Below, in pieces: positions 1 to 7,378 of a DNA stretch of 38,163 bases. Under the pieces are notes generated by a model, which saw only the letters and a list, made by a program, of their open reading frames with translations, was not told where the DNA came from and ran no database searches. Source of the DNA: an uncultured Oscillospiraceae bacterium (GTDB taxonomy: Bacteria; Bacillota; Clostridia; Oscillospirales; Oscillospiraceae). The position numbers and the translations under genes are program-made. Numbering within the stretch: the first letter of the stretch is position 1; each line of letters starts with the position of its first letter. The stretch lies in assembly GCA_934589675.1 (NCBI GenBank), contig CAKTOF010000021.1, positions 1-38,163 of the forward strand, written 5' to 3'.

Positions 1-1
1 C

Positions 2-199
2 GTGTCCGTCCAGCGCGCGCTGGCCGACTCCCTCAAGATGCTCAACGAGGCCGACCCGAACGATCAGGTCATCAAGATCAAGGCGCTCGAGGCCATGGAG
101 AAGGTCGCCGACGGAAAGGCGACGAAGATCATCATCCCATCCGAATTGCAGGGTCTGGCCGGCCTTGCCACGTCTGCAAAGGAGTTCCTGAAAGACTGA
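2..199 (+). CDS. SPFH/Band 7 domain protein, C-terminal end (partial)
   Basis: The frame is open from the left edge, so only the last 65 or so residues are seen and the true start lies outside the window. The visible tail (alanine-rich helix, then KIIIPSELQGLAGL) resembles the end of slipin/QmcA-like SPFH (stomatin-prohibitin-flotillin) membrane scaffold proteins, where a charged coiled segment precedes a KIIIPSEL-like motif. Family knowledge: these oligomerise on the inner face of the membrane and are often paired with NfeD proteases. No membrane segment can be seen because the N-terminus is missing. The gene stops one base before the next start, so the two are probably cotranscribed. Confidence 0.75.
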   Translation: MSVQRALADSLKMLNEADPNDQVIKIKALEAMEKVADGKATKIIIPSELQGLAGLATSAKEFLKD

Positions 200-200
200 T

Positions 201-392
201 ATGGCAAAGACAAAACGATTTGAACGCGTCTACGAGCAGGGCAATCTGGAGCCTATGGAGATCTGGGTCGACCGCACGACCGGCGTCCACTATCTCTACC
301 ATGCCAGCGGCTATTCCGGCGGCCTGACCGTCCTGCTGGGGCCGGACGGCAAACCCGTCGTCACGGCGCCCGAGAGCGACACCGAAAATTAA
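201..392 (+). CDS. DUF6440-type small protein
   Basis: A 63-residue protein with the pattern RFERVYEQG..E.MEIWVD..TGVHYLYH.SGYSGGLTVLLGPDGKPV, which matches my memory of the DUF6440 family: small soluble proteins of Firmicutes with no known function. It lacks a signal peptide and membrane segments. The start lies one base after the upstream SPFH stop; the nearest AAGGAG (179-184) is 16 bases away, farther than usual, so translational coupling to the upstream gene is likely. A strong terminator follows directly. The family assignment is from pattern recognition only. Confidence 0.7.
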   Translation: MAKTKRFERVYEQGNLEPMEIWVDRTTGVHYLYHASGYSGGLTVLLGPDGKPVVTAPESDTEN

Positions 393-430
393 AAAAACCG
401 GGCAGCCCGCTTCCGGGCTGCCCGGTTTTT
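391..430. terminator. Bidirectional intrinsic terminator
   Basis: A perfect GC-rich hairpin (CCGGGCAGCCCG, loop CTTC region, CGGGCTGCCCGG) is flanked by an A-run on the left and a T-run on the right. It can therefore end transcription of the DUF6440 gene from the left and of the AraC gene from the right, whose stop codon overlaps its edge. Confidence 0.9.
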
Positions 431-1277
431 ACGGATTCGGCCGCTTGGCGGCCTTTTTGGGCATTTCACCGAACTGCTTTTTGTATGCGCGGGCGAAGGC
501 GGAATAGTCGCGGAAGCCGCTGCGGAAGGCGGCCTCGGTCACGGGCATACCGGAGACGATGCGGTCGCGCGCGGCGAGCAGCCGCTTTTCGGTCAGGAAG
601 CCGTGGATCGTGTAGCCCGTCTCGGCCTTGAAGCGCCGCATCATGTGGGATTTGCTGATATAAAATGTATTGGCGATGCGGTCGATGGGGAGATCCTCGT
701 CGAGGTGGGCGTAGAGATAGCGCACGATGGCGACGGTCTTTTCGTCATAGGCCGCGTCGGAGACAAAGGCGACGTCGCGGCTGAGCATCCCGCGCGTGAG
801 CGCGATGAGAAATTCGAGCATGAGCGCGCGGCAGAGCAGCGCCTGCCCGAAACCGGGGTTGTCCGTCGCGTCCTCGAGCTGCCGCAGCGCCTGCATGGGC
901 GCGCCGGACGACCCGGCCGGGCGCAGGACGAACTGAAAGCTCTCCCGCGCGCGGGAAAAGCACGTCTCAAGGTCGCACTCCGGCGTGCTGTGCGCGCGCA
1001 GGTAGGCGGGCGAGAGGTAGATGACGACGCGGCGGTATTCCGCCCCGCGCACCTCCGGCCGGTGGATGCTGCCGCGCGGGACGAGCACGACGTCGCCCGG
1101 GCAGAGCGCGTAGCGCTTGCCCTCGATGGCATAGAGCGCGTCTCCGCCGAGAAAGACGAGGATCTTGTGAAAGTCGTGGTAGTGGTAGTCGATGCTGCCC
1201 ACATCCCGCCCGGACAGGCGGAACAGGCGATAATCCTCCACGAGGTAGCCGCGCTTTTCATAGGAAGCTGCATCCAT
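429..1277 (-). CDS. AraC-family transcriptional regulator (cupin + AraC HTH)
   Basis: A 282-residue regulator. The N-terminal half (about residues 20-150) shows cupin features (YHYHDFHKILVFLGG, then CPGDVVLVPRGSIHRPEV); the C-terminal about 100 residues carry the double helix-turn-helix typical of AraC/XylS proteins (IANTFYISKSHMMRRFKAETG and GFRDYSAFARAYKKQFGEMP). A longer open frame reaches 1337, but the ATG at 1277 has GGAG eight bases upstream and begins the recognisable protein, so it is chosen. It is divergent from the DapF-like gene at 1392, which makes that gene a natural target. Cupin-type AraC proteins usually sense a small ligand; the ligand cannot be read from sequence. Confidence 0.9.
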   Translation of the reverse strand: MDAASYEKRGYLVEDYRLFRLSGRDVGSIDYHYHDFHKILVFLGGDALYAIEGKRYALCPGDVVLVPRGSIHRPEVRGAEYRRVVIYLSPAYLRAHSTPECDLETCFSRARESFQFVLRPAGSSGAPMQALRQLEDATDNPGFGQALLCRALMLEFLIALTRGMLSRDVAFVSDAAYDEKTVAIVRYLYAHLDEDLPIDRIANTFYISKSHMMRRFKAETGYTIHGFLTEKRLLAARDRIVSGMPVTEAAFRSGFRDYSAFARAYKKQFGEMPKKAAKRPNP

Positions 1278-1307
1278 GCGATCAACTCCAAAGCATGATT
1301 TGCGTAC

Positions 1308-1337
1308 AATATAGCATATTTTGCGTTTATCCTGCAA
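1308..1337 (-). promoter_or_regulatory. Probable sigma-A promoter for the AraC gene
   Basis: On the minus strand TTGCAG (1337-1332) and TATATT (1313-1308) are separated by 18 bases and lie upstream of the AraC start. The shared 114-base spacer with the divergent gene is AT-rich and probably holds both promoters; the plus-strand -10 is less clear (TATAAG, 1354-1359). Confidence 0.55.
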
Positions 1338-1391
1338 GCTCTGTTTGCTAAAATATAAGAAATCAAGAATAAGCGCAGGAGGTCATCCGCC

Positions 1392-2255
1392 ATGGATCTG
1401 ACACTGAAAAAATACACGGGGCTCGGCAACGACTATCTCATCTATGATCCGAACAAGTCCGGCCAGGGCCTGACGAACGCGCACATCCAGCTCGTGTGCA
1501 ACCGCAACTTCGGCCTCGGCTCAGACGGCATCCTCGTCGGCCCGCTCTTTGAAGACGGCAGGATCTGCGTGCGCACGTTCAACCCCGACGGCAGCGAGGC
1601 GGAGAAGAGCGGCAACGGCCTGATGATCTTCGCGCGCTACCTCAAGGAAGAGGGCTACGTCTCCGGCCAGTCCGTTACGATCGGCACGCCGGGCGGCGAG
1701 GTCACGGTCGAATACCTCGACGCGCGTGCCGAGACGCTGCGCGTCAACATGGGCCGCGTGAGCTTCTGGAGCGACGACATCCCCGTCGTCGGCGAGCGCC
1801 GCGAGGTCGTGGATGAGCCCATGCAGTTCAAAAATAAGGAATACCGCGTCACATGCCTGACGACGGGCATCCCGCACTGCATCGTGCCGATGGACAACAT
1901 CTCGCGCGAGCTTGCGTGCGACCTCGGCCAGCGCATCGAGTGCGCGTCGCAGTTCCCAAAGCGCATCAACGTCGACCTCATGCAGGTCATCGATCGCAGC
2001 AACATCGCCATCGAGTCGTTCGAGCGCGGCGTGGGCTACACGCTCTCGTCCGGCAGCTCGGCCTGCGCGGCCGCCGCGGCAGCGCACCGCCTCGGCCTGA
2101 CGGACGCGTCCGTCACCGTCCATATGCCCGGCGGCGCCATGAGCGCGCACTGCAATGACGACGGCACGGTCAGCATCGTCGGCTTCGTCCGCGCCATCTG
2201 CGAGATGACGATGAACGAGCAGGACATAAACCGGATGCTCAGCTTGGAAGACTGA
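1392..2255 (+). CDS. Diaminopimelate-epimerase-fold protein lacking both catalytic cysteines
   Basis: A 287-residue member of the DapF fold, with GLGNDYLIYD at the N-terminus, FNPDGSEAE near residue 63, and ERGVG at 211-215. In DapF two cysteines act as the acid/base pair, in CGNG and in ACGTGACA. Here they are S73 (KSGNG) and S220 (SSGSSAC), and the NPH asparagine is I160 (GIPH). DNA codons agc and tcc were read directly. It is therefore probably not a normal DAP epimerase; it may be a serine-using isomerase or a non-catalytic binding protein. AGGAGG lies nine bases before the ATG. It is divergent from an AraC regulator, away from lysine biosynthesis genes, which suggests a specialised, inducible role. 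Confidence 0.8.
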   Translation: MDLTLKKYTGLGNDYLIYDPNKSGQGLTNAHIQLVCNRNFGLGSDGILVGPLFEDGRICVRTFNPDGSEAEKSGNGLMIFARYLKEEGYVSGQSVTIGTPGGEVTVEYLDARAETLRVNMGRVSFWSDDIPVVGERREVVDEPMQFKNKEYRVTCLTTGIPHCIVPMDNISRELACDLGQRIECASQFPKRINVDLMQVIDRSNIAIESFERGVGYTLSSGSSACAAAAAAHRLGLTDASVTVHMPGGAMSAHCNDDGTVSIVGFVRAICEMTMNEQDINRMLSLED

Positions 2256-2261
2256 ACATCC

Positions 2262-2470
2262 CCAAACGAGACCCGCTGCGCTGGGCTCTCGTTTGGAGGG
2301 GCTTGCGGCCTGCTGCAGCGCACGCGCTGACGCGCGCACGTTTGCAGGCCGAGCGGAATTTTCGGCGACGTACACGCCGCCGCCGAAAATGATTTCGAAT
2401 TGATTTGCGCCTGCGGGCGCAAACTCTGCGAGGCTTTTTGAGCGGGCGGAATCGCCCGCTCTTTTCTTTT
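2262..2470. repeat. Intergenic run of five hairpins
   Basis: This 267-base gap holds five separate inverted repeats: CCAAACGAGA/TCTCGTTTGG (2262-2296), GGCCTGC/GCAGGCC (2307-2350), ATTTTCGGCG/CGCCGAAAAT (2358-2390), TTTGCGCC/GGCGCAAA with a TGCG loop (2404-2423), and a terminator (2440-2470). The first four lack T-runs, so they are not ordinary terminators. No open frame with a ribosome binding site is seen. It could be a structured RNA or a mobile, non-coding interspersed element. Confidence 0.6.
2440..2470 (+). terminator. Intrinsic terminator
   Basis: GAGCGGGCG, loop GAAT, CGCCCGCTC, followed by TTTTCTTTT. This nine-pair stem ends transcription from the DapF-like gene and closes the hairpin run, so the MFS gene downstream should have its own promoter. 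Confidence 0.85.
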
Positions 2471-2522
2471 GTGCGAAGCTATGATAGTATGGTAAAGAAT
2501 TGATGCGAAAGGTGGGATCTTT

Positions 2523-3695
2523 GTGCCCGATGCGCGCCCGAAGCTGCTCTCGAAGTGCTTTATCCTCGTGTTTCTCGCCTCGCTGGGGCTCAACCTGTGT
2601 CAGAATATCCTCAACAACTCCGTGACGCTCTATGTGACGAGCCTCGGCCGGTCGACGGGGTTTGCGGGCTTTCTCGGCATCCCGTATGCCGTTATGGCCA
2701 TTCTCATGCGCTTTGTGGGCGGCGACTGGGTCGACCGACGCTCGCGGCGGTCGCTGCTCGCGTTCGGCTGCTTCGGCTTTGCGGCGTCGGCGCTGCTGTT
2801 CGGGCTTCTGCCGGCGGCGGTGTGCCTTGTGGCGCTGCGCGCGGTGCATGGGGCGTGCTTTTCGGCCGCGCAGCTGGCCGGGTCGACGATCAACGTCGAC
2901 GTCACGCCGCCGGAGCGGCAGCGGCTCGGCATCGGGATCTACTGGGTCTCGTCGGCCATTTCGCTCGGCTGCGCGGGCTACTGCGTGACGTTTTTGACCT
3001 CGGGCGGCAGCTATGGCCCCGTCTTTTGGGCGTGCGCGGCCGCTGCGGGGGCTGCGGGCGTGTGCGCGCTGCTGTGCGACTATGAAAAAAAGCGTCCCGC
3101 GGCGCCTTCCCATGAGGCGGCCGGCAAGGCGAGCGGGCTGCGCCGCTTTGTCGAGCCGGCGGCGCTGCGCCCGGCAGCGCTCATGTTCCTGATGGCCGCG
3201 GCCATTTCGTGCATCAGTCTGTATGTGCTCATGTTTGCGCAGCAGGAGGGCTACGAAAACGCCGGGCTTACGCTTGTGTTTGCGACGATCGGCATGGCGG
3301 CGGGCAACCTGACGTCGGACTTTTTCCAGCGCAGACTCGGCGCGATGTGGACGCTCGCGGCGTCGTTTGCGCTGTGCGCGGCGGGGCTTGCGGCCATGGC
3401 GCTTTTTCACTGCATGGCGACGTATCTCATCGGCGGCGCGGCCTATGGCTTCATTCAGGGCATCTGTATGCCGGTTCTATATTATCTCGCCGTGCACAAA
3501 ATGCCCGTGCACCGGCGCGGCGTCGCCGGCGGGACGGTCTACTGCCTGCTCGACCTCGGCGTCGGCGCAGGGTCGTTCCTCTGGGGCGTCGTCATCGGCG
3601 CGTTCGGCTTCACGGCGACGTTTTTGTCCGCTGCGGCCCTGCTGCTGTTCGCGGCAGCGCTGTCGCTGGCGTTTTATTACCGCGATCCGCAATAA
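2523..3695 (+). CDS. MFS transporter
   Basis: A 390-residue membrane protein with about twelve hydrophobic segments in two halves joined by a charged loop (about residues 180-205, YEKKRPAAPSHE). The loop after segments 2-3 (GGDWVDRRSRRSLL) is the classic major-facilitator D-R-x-R-R signature. It probably acts as a proton-driven exporter or drug-type transporter; substrate unknown. The start is GTG at 2523 with a weak GGTGGG upstream. It follows the DapF-like gene but is separated by a terminator, so a shared function is only a possibility. Confidence 0.85.
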   Translation: MPDARPKLLSKCFILVFLASLGLNLCQNILNNSVTLYVTSLGRSTGFAGFLGIPYAVMAILMRFVGGDWVDRRSRRSLLAFGCFGFAASALLFGLLPAAVCLVALRAVHGACFSAAQLAGSTINVDVTPPERQRLGIGIYWVSSAISLGCAGYCVTFLTSGGSYGPVFWACAAAAGAAGVCALLCDYEKKRPAAPSHEAAGKASGLRRFVEPAALRPAALMFLMAAAISCISLYVLMFAQQEGYENAGLTLVFATIGMAAGNLTSDFFQRRLGAMWTLAASFALCAAGLAAMALFHCMATYLIGGAAYGFIQGICMPVLYYLAVHKMPVHRRGVAGGTVYCLLDLGVGAGSFLWGVVIGAFGFTATFLSAAALLLFAAALSLAFYYRDPQ

Positions 3696-3699
3696 AGGG

Positions 3700-3736
3700 A
3701 AGCCTCCGGATGCCGCTCGGCATCCGGAGGCTTTTA
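3700..3736. terminator. Bidirectional intrinsic terminator
   Basis: AAGCCTCCGGATGCC / GGCATCCGGAGGCTT with a GCTC loop sits between the convergent MFS and thiN genes. A short T-run follows on the plus strand (3733-3735); on the minus strand the run is interrupted. Confidence 0.8.
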
Positions 3737-3739
3737 AGT

Positions 3740-4363
3740 TCAGTGCGCGTCCGGCTCGTGGACGACCAGAATCACGCCGCGCTCGGCCGTGACGCGGGCG
3801 GGCGCGCCGGTGAATGCGTTGCTCACGCCGAGCGGAAAGTCGCTTTGCAGCGGCAGCTGCGAAGCGCTGTACCACAGCCCCTCGAGCGTGATGACGGCTT
3901 CTTCCGTCAGCGCAAAGACGGACAGGCTGCCGCGGGCTTCCGCCGGGAACTCACGCGATGCGTCGCACAGCGGCCAGACCGTGCAGTCCGGGTCGCGCAG
4001 CTCACAGGAAATGCCGTCCGCGGCAAGCCCGGCCATGAGCTGCACGGCCGCGAGCGAGTGCGAAAACCGCCGCCCGCCGAGCGCGCCGAGAAGGAGCAGA
4101 TCGGAATAGCCGCGCTCGCGCGCGATGCGTGCCGCGGCGGCCAGATCCGTCTCGTCCTTGGCCACAGGCAGCGTGACCGCCTCGCCGCAGTCCGGGACAC
4201 GACCGAGGCTGTCCCAGTCGCCGACAGCGACGTCGGGCGTCAGGCCCATGGCGGACAGGTGCGCGCAGCCGCTGTCCGCGCCGATGAGCAGGTCGCCGGG
4301 GCGTTTTTCTGGCATGAGCGCGGGGTCGAACGCCCCGCCGCCGACGATGATCGCGCGCGCCAT
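3740..4363 (-). CDS. thiN: Thiamine diphosphokinase
   Basis: A 207-residue cytosolic enzyme that converts thiamine and ATP to thiamine diphosphate. The sequence shows the family's landmarks: ADSGCAHL, GDWDSLG, KDETDL, and GALGGRRFSHSLAAVQLM, the metal and nucleotide binding elements of the TPK catalytic domain, followed by the smaller beta-rich thiamine-binding domain with GLWYSASQLPL and SNAF. The ATG at 4363 is preferred because AAAGGAG lies eight bases before it; a GTG at 4372 overlaps that site. It follows thiT by 25 bases, so imported thiamine is phosphorylated by its operon partner, with both controlled by the TPP riboswitch. Confidence 0.92.
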   Translation of the reverse strand: MARAIIVGGGAFDPALMPEKRPGDLLIGADSGCAHLSAMGLTPDVAVGDWDSLGRVPDCGEAVTLPVAKDETDLAAAARIARERGYSDLLLLGALGGRRFSHSLAAVQLMAGLAADGISCELRDPDCTVWPLCDASREFPAEARGSLSVFALTEEAVITLEGLWYSASQLPLQSDFPLGVSNAFTGAPARVTAERGVILVVHEPDAH

Positions 4364-4388
4364 GGCGGACACTCCTTTTGCGGTAAAA

Positions 4389-4967
4389 TCAGTGCAGATC
4401 CGCGCCCGTCACGTAGCGGCGGAGCGGCCTATAGACGATGGCCTCAACGACAAGGCACAGCACGAGGCTGATGAAGATGTACGAGGCGTTGTAGAGGAAG
4501 GAATAAAACCACGGCGTCGTCATCGTCATGCTGAAGAACGTCTCGGGCATGTACTCTGCCCAGACGGTCGCGCCGACGATGTAGTTCACAAGGAAGCGGC
4601 CGACGGCGCCGACGACAGAGCCGAGAAAGAGCCCGCCGCGCTTGCCGTGGAACAGGCCGGCAAGGCCGAGCGCCGTGTAGGAGAGGATGTAGTCGCCGAT
4701 GATGGACACCCAGCTGATGGCGAAGCCGCCGTCAAACATGAACTGCAGGCACGAGAACACGAAGCTCGCGAGCATACCCGGGCCGAAGCCCCAGCGGACG
4801 CAGTAGATGAAAATGGGCAGCATGGCGAACGTGATGGAACCGCCGTTCGGCAGCTCGTAGAGCTTGAGATAGCCGAGCACCTGCGCCAGCGCGACGAACA
4901 GCGCGCCCTCGCACAGCGCGCGCACGCGAAGATGCGAGCGGGTCTGGGTTGCGGATGTGGTGGACAT
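4389..4967 (-). CDS. thiT: Thiamine ECF transporter S component ThiT
   Basis: A 192-residue integral membrane protein with about six hydrophobic segments. Its motifs match ThiT: EGALFVALAQVLGYLKLYELPNGGSITFAMLPIF near the N-terminus (thiamine site and loop 1), RWGFGPGM, and FLVNYIVGATVWAEYMP. The S component binds thiamine and is powered by a shared ECF energising module that is not in this window. The start at 4967 has GGAGG eight bases upstream; an open frame extending upstream runs into the riboswitch terminator and is not coding. A TPP riboswitch upstream confirms the substrate. Confidence 0.94.
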   Translation of the reverse strand: MSTTSATQTRSHLRVRALCEGALFVALAQVLGYLKLYELPNGGSITFAMLPIFIYCVRWGFGPGMLASFVFSCLQFMFDGGFAISWVSIIGDYILSYTALGLAGLFHGKRGGLFLGSVVGAVGRFLVNYIVGATVWAEYMPETFFSMTMTTPWFYSFLYNASYIFISLVLCLVVEAIVYRPLRRYVTGADLH

Positions 4968-5000
4968 GGGAAAAACCTCCTGCGCCGCTGCTTCAGCGGC

Positions 5001-5037
5001 AAAAAATCCGCATTGCAAATCAGAAGATGCAATGCGG
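5001..5037 (-). terminator. TPP-riboswitch-controlled terminator
   Basis: On the minus strand CCGCATTGC and GCAATGCGG form a nine-pair stem followed by ATTTTTT. It lies between the aptamer and the thiT ribosome binding site, the usual place for a riboswitch expression platform. A second small hairpin (GCCGCTG/CAGCGGC, 4984-5000) follows just before the AGGAGG. Confidence 0.85.
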
Positions 5038-5054
5038 ACAGAAAGCCTTTTCGC

Positions 5055-5148
5055 ATCTTTTCCTACGCCGGTTTTGCCCGGATCAGGTTCGCGGGTCAGG
5101 ATGGCAGTTCATCCACTCTCAGCCGGCTGCCGCCGGCCCCCCGAAGAT
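5055..5148 (-). promoter_or_regulatory. TPP riboswitch aptamer
   Basis: Read on the minus strand, the region contains the conserved GGCTGAGAG, CCTGACCC, GAACCTGATC and GGCGTAGGAAAAG elements of the THI box, closed by ATCTTC/GAAAAGAT. It precedes thiT-thiN. With the T-run hairpin downstream it should switch transcription off when thiamine diphosphate is plentiful. Confidence 0.95.
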
Positions 5149-5171
5149 CGATCTGTTATGCGGTTGTGGAC

Positions 5172-5200
5172 AGTATAGCGCGATTGCCGCCGGCGGTCAA
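5172..5200 (-). promoter_or_regulatory. Sigma-A promoter of the thiT-thiN operon
   Basis: Minus strand TTGACC (5200-5195), 17-base spacer, TATACT (5177-5172), about 25 bases before the TPP aptamer. The -35 box contains the TGA stop of the upstream pseudouridine synthase gene, so the two transcription units abut without a spacer. Confidence 0.8.
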
Positions 5201-6105
5201 GCCTCCGGCGCGCCCAATTTTCGCAGGACTTCCCGGAAGTATTCCGGCAATTCGCACGAGACGGTGACTTCCTCCCCCGTGCGCGGGTGAACAAACGTCA
5301 GCTCGCGCGCGTGCAGGCACTGCGAGCTCTGGCCGAGCTCGGGCTTTTTATGGCCGTAGACCGTGTCGCCCAGGATCGGGTGGCCGCGCCAGGCCAGATG
5401 GACGCGGATCTGGTGCGTGCGTCCGGTCTCAAGCTGAAGGCGCAGGTGCGTGTAGCCGCGGTAGCGCGCGAGCACGGAAAAGTGCGTGACGGCCGGGCGG
5501 CTGCATTTTTCGGTGACGGCCATTTTCTTGCGGTCGGCCGGGTGGCGGCCGATGGGCGCGTCGATCGTGCCGGAATCGTCGCGGACATTGCCGCAGACGA
5601 CGGCCTCATACGTCCGGCGCAGCGTGTGGTCCTTGAGCTGCGCGGCGAGCGCCTGATGGGCAAAGTCATTTTTCGCCACGATGAGCAGCCCCGAGGTGTC
5701 CTTGTCGATGCGGTGGACGATGCCGGGGCGCTTTTCCCCGCCGATGCCGGAGAGCGAGTCGCCGCAGTGGTGCAGCAGCGCGTTGACGAGCGTCCCGTCC
5801 GCGTGGCCGGCCGCCGGGTGGACGACGAGCCCCTTCGGCTTGTTGATGACGATGACGTCCGCGTCCTCATAGACAACGTCGAGCGGGATGTCCTGCGCCG
5901 CGATGGCCACAGGCTCCGGCTCGGGCAGCGTCAGCTCAAATTCGTCGCCGGGCTCGGTTTTGTAATTCTTCTTCACGGGCACGCCGCCGCGCGTGACAAG
6001 GCCATTTTCGCAAAGACGCTGCGCGGCGCTGCGCGTCAGGCCCTCCACCGCGCGCGAGAGCAGCACGTCGATGCGCTCGCCCGGCGTCTCAGACCGAATC
6101 GTCAT
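5197..6105 (-). CDS. RluA/RluD-family RNA pseudouridine synthase
   Basis: A 302-residue enzyme: an N-terminal S4 RNA-binding domain (GERIDVLLSRAVEGLTRSAAQRLCENGLV) and a pseudouridine synthase domain with the catalytic motif HRIDKDTSGLLIVAK, whose aspartate is the nucleophile, plus GRTHQIRVHL and GHPILGD. Size and layout fit the RluD subfamily that modifies 23S rRNA; the exact target is uncertain. The start at 6105 has GGAG upstream and lies inside the end of lspA (17-base overlap), so the genes are translationally linked. lspA-rluD adjacency is common in Firmicutes. Confidence 0.9.
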   Translation of the reverse strand: MTIRSETPGERIDVLLSRAVEGLTRSAAQRLCENGLVTRGGVPVKKNYKTEPGDEFELTLPEPEPVAIAAQDIPLDVVYEDADVIVINKPKGLVVHPAAGHADGTLVNALLHHCGDSLSGIGGEKRPGIVHRIDKDTSGLLIVAKNDFAHQALAAQLKDHTLRRTYEAVVCGNVRDDSGTIDAPIGRHPADRKKMAVTEKCSRPAVTHFSVLARYRGYTHLRLQLETGRTHQIRVHLAWRGHPILGDTVYGHKKPELGQSSQCLHARELTFVHPRTGEEVTVSCELPEYFREVLRKLGAPEA

Positions 6106-6586
6106 GGCGGTTTCGCTCCAGACGCTTTGCCTCGTCCTTGCTGTAGAAGAAAATGATGTAAACGCACAGCAGCACGGCGCCGCAGGTGAGGAAAATGTCC
6201 GCGACGTTGAACACGGGAAAGCGCACAAATTCAAACTCGAACATGTCCACAACGTAGCCCAGCCGCAGCCGGTCGATGAGGTTGCCGAGCGCGCCGCCCG
6301 TCACGGCCGCGAGCGTCAGCACGCCGAACGGGTGCGTGACATACCGTTTTGCCAGCGCAAACACGATGAGCGCGACGACCGCGAGCGTGATAACGGCCAG
6401 CGGCCAGCGATGGCCGGTCAGAATGGAAAACGCCGCGCCGGTATTCTTGACGTAGGTCAGCCGGACAAGCCCCGGAATGAGCGCTGCCTGCGCGCCGGGC
6501 GCGATGGAAGCCACGACAAGATATTTTACAAGCTGATCCAGCCCGATCACCGCAGCGGCCAGCAGGCCGGCAAAAACATAGAGCAT
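6089..6586 (-). CDS. lspA: Lipoprotein signal peptidase (signal peptidase II)
   Basis: A 165-residue membrane aspartic peptidase with four hydrophobic segments. It shows the conserved boxes: GLDQLVKYLV, VKNTGAAFSIL, GGALGNLIDRL and VFNVADIFLTCG; the aspartates in the last two boxes are the catalytic pair. It cleaves the signal peptide of prolipoproteins before the lipidated cysteine, and the window itself holds at least three such lipoproteins. GGGGG precedes the ATG by seven bases. It overlaps and is cotranscribed with the pseudouridine synthase gene. Confidence 0.95.
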   Translation of the reverse strand: MLYVFAGLLAAAVIGLDQLVKYLVVASIAPGAQAALIPGLVRLTYVKNTGAAFSILTGHRWPLAVITLAVVALIVFALAKRYVTHPFGVLTLAAVTGGALGNLIDRLRLGYVVDMFEFEFVRFPVFNVADIFLTCGAVLLCVYIIFFYSKDEAKRLERNRHDDSV

Positions 6587-6616
6587 GGTCGATCCCCCGG
6601 TTTTTGAAGTGGGATT

Positions 6617-6645
6617 ATCATAGCACAGGCGGACGGAAAAAGCAA
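6617..6645 (-). promoter_or_regulatory. Sigma-A promoter of lspA
   Basis: Minus strand TTGCTT (6645-6640), 17-base spacer, TATGAT (6622-6617), about 30 bases before the lspA start. Confidence 0.65.
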
Positions 6646-6663
6646 ACCCACAGGCAGCGCAAA

Positions 6664-6687
6664 GCCCCGCCGGAAAGCCGGCGGGGC
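6664..6687 (-). terminator. Hairpin after the nitroreductase gene
   Basis: GCCCCGCCGG / CCGGCGGGGC with a four-base loop lies 13 bases after the nitroreductase stop on the minus strand. The following T-run is short (TTTG), so termination may be partial. Confidence 0.6.
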
Positions 6688-6700
6688 GCGGATGCCAGGA

Positions 6701-7246
6701 TCACAGGAAGCTCACGGCGCCCTCTTTTCTCGGGGCGGGAGCGGGGGACTCGTCGGCGTAGCCGACGGCGAGAGCAAAGTGCGGCTGGCAGCCCTCCGGG
6801 GCGCCGAGCTGGGCGACGAGGTCGGGACGGCCGCCATTTTCCATGCAGATCTTGAACGAGCCGAGGATGCACGAGCCGAGGCCGAGCGAGTAGGCCGCGA
6901 CGGCCATGTTCTCCACGGCGATGGCGCAGTCGTTGATGCCGTCGCTGTCGCTGGAGACGACGATGGCGCACGGCGCGCCGCGCCAGCCGTCAAAGTCCGG
7001 AGCGCTGGCGGCTTCACGCAGACGGTCGACGGGCGAGGCGAGCATGATCTCGCGGTTGGCAGCCGTGACGGCGTCCATATACTGGCGGTTCGTCACGATC
7101 GTGAAATGCCACGGCTGGCGGCCCATGCCCGTGGCGGCGTACTGGCCGCATTTGACGATGAGCTCAAGGTCCTCCATGCGGACAGCGCGGTCTTTGTACT
7201 TGCGGATGCTGCGGCGGCCGAGGATGCTGGTGATGGTTTCGTTCAT
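6701..7246 (-). CDS. Nitroreductase-family FMN protein
   Basis: A 181-residue member of the NADH-dependent nitroreductase fold. The start (SILGRRSIRKYKDRAV) carries the arginines that bind the FMN phosphate; ATGMGRQPWHFTIVTN and the later AAYSLGLGSCILGSF segment also match. These dimeric flavin enzymes reduce nitro groups, quinones or related compounds; the physiological substrate is unknown. AAAGGAGG precedes the ATG by nine bases. It stands alone with its own promoter (7288-7316) and a downstream hairpin. Confidence 0.88.
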   Translation of the reverse strand: MNETITSILGRRSIRKYKDRAVRMEDLELIVKCGQYAATGMGRQPWHFTIVTNRQYMDAVTAANREIMLASPVDRLREAASAPDFDGWRGAPCAIVVSSDSDGINDCAIAVENMAVAAYSLGLGSCILGSFKICMENGGRPDLVAQLGAPEGCQPHFALAVGYADESPAPAPRKEGAVSFL

Positions 7247-7287
7247 AACAAAGTACCTCCTTTGATGGTTTGCAGGTTAACAACCTC

Positions 7288-7316
7288 AGTATACCATGGA
7301 CTTTTCCCGTTGACAA
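7288..7316 (-). promoter_or_regulatory. Sigma-A promoter of the nitroreductase gene
   Basis: Minus strand TTGTCA (7316-7311), 17-base spacer, TATACT (7293-7288). A short palindrome (GGTTAACAACC) lies just downstream at 7276-7286 and may be an operator. Confidence 0.75.
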
Positions 7317-7378
7317 CTGCTTTTATCTGTGGCAAATTGAACGAAGGAAACACATCTGTTTTTGCGATTTTGCCGAAT

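Noticed and set aside
1392..2255. Calling the gene dapF outright
   Set aside because: Both catalytic cysteines are serine by direct reading of the codons, so a gene symbol implying DAP epimerase activity is not justified.
1521..3410. Long minus-strand open frame (about 629 codons) opposite the DapF-like and MFS genes
   Set aside because: It is low-complexity, rich in Arg/Ala/His, spans an intergenic hairpin region, and mirrors real genes with clear families on the other strand; a typical high-GC shadow.
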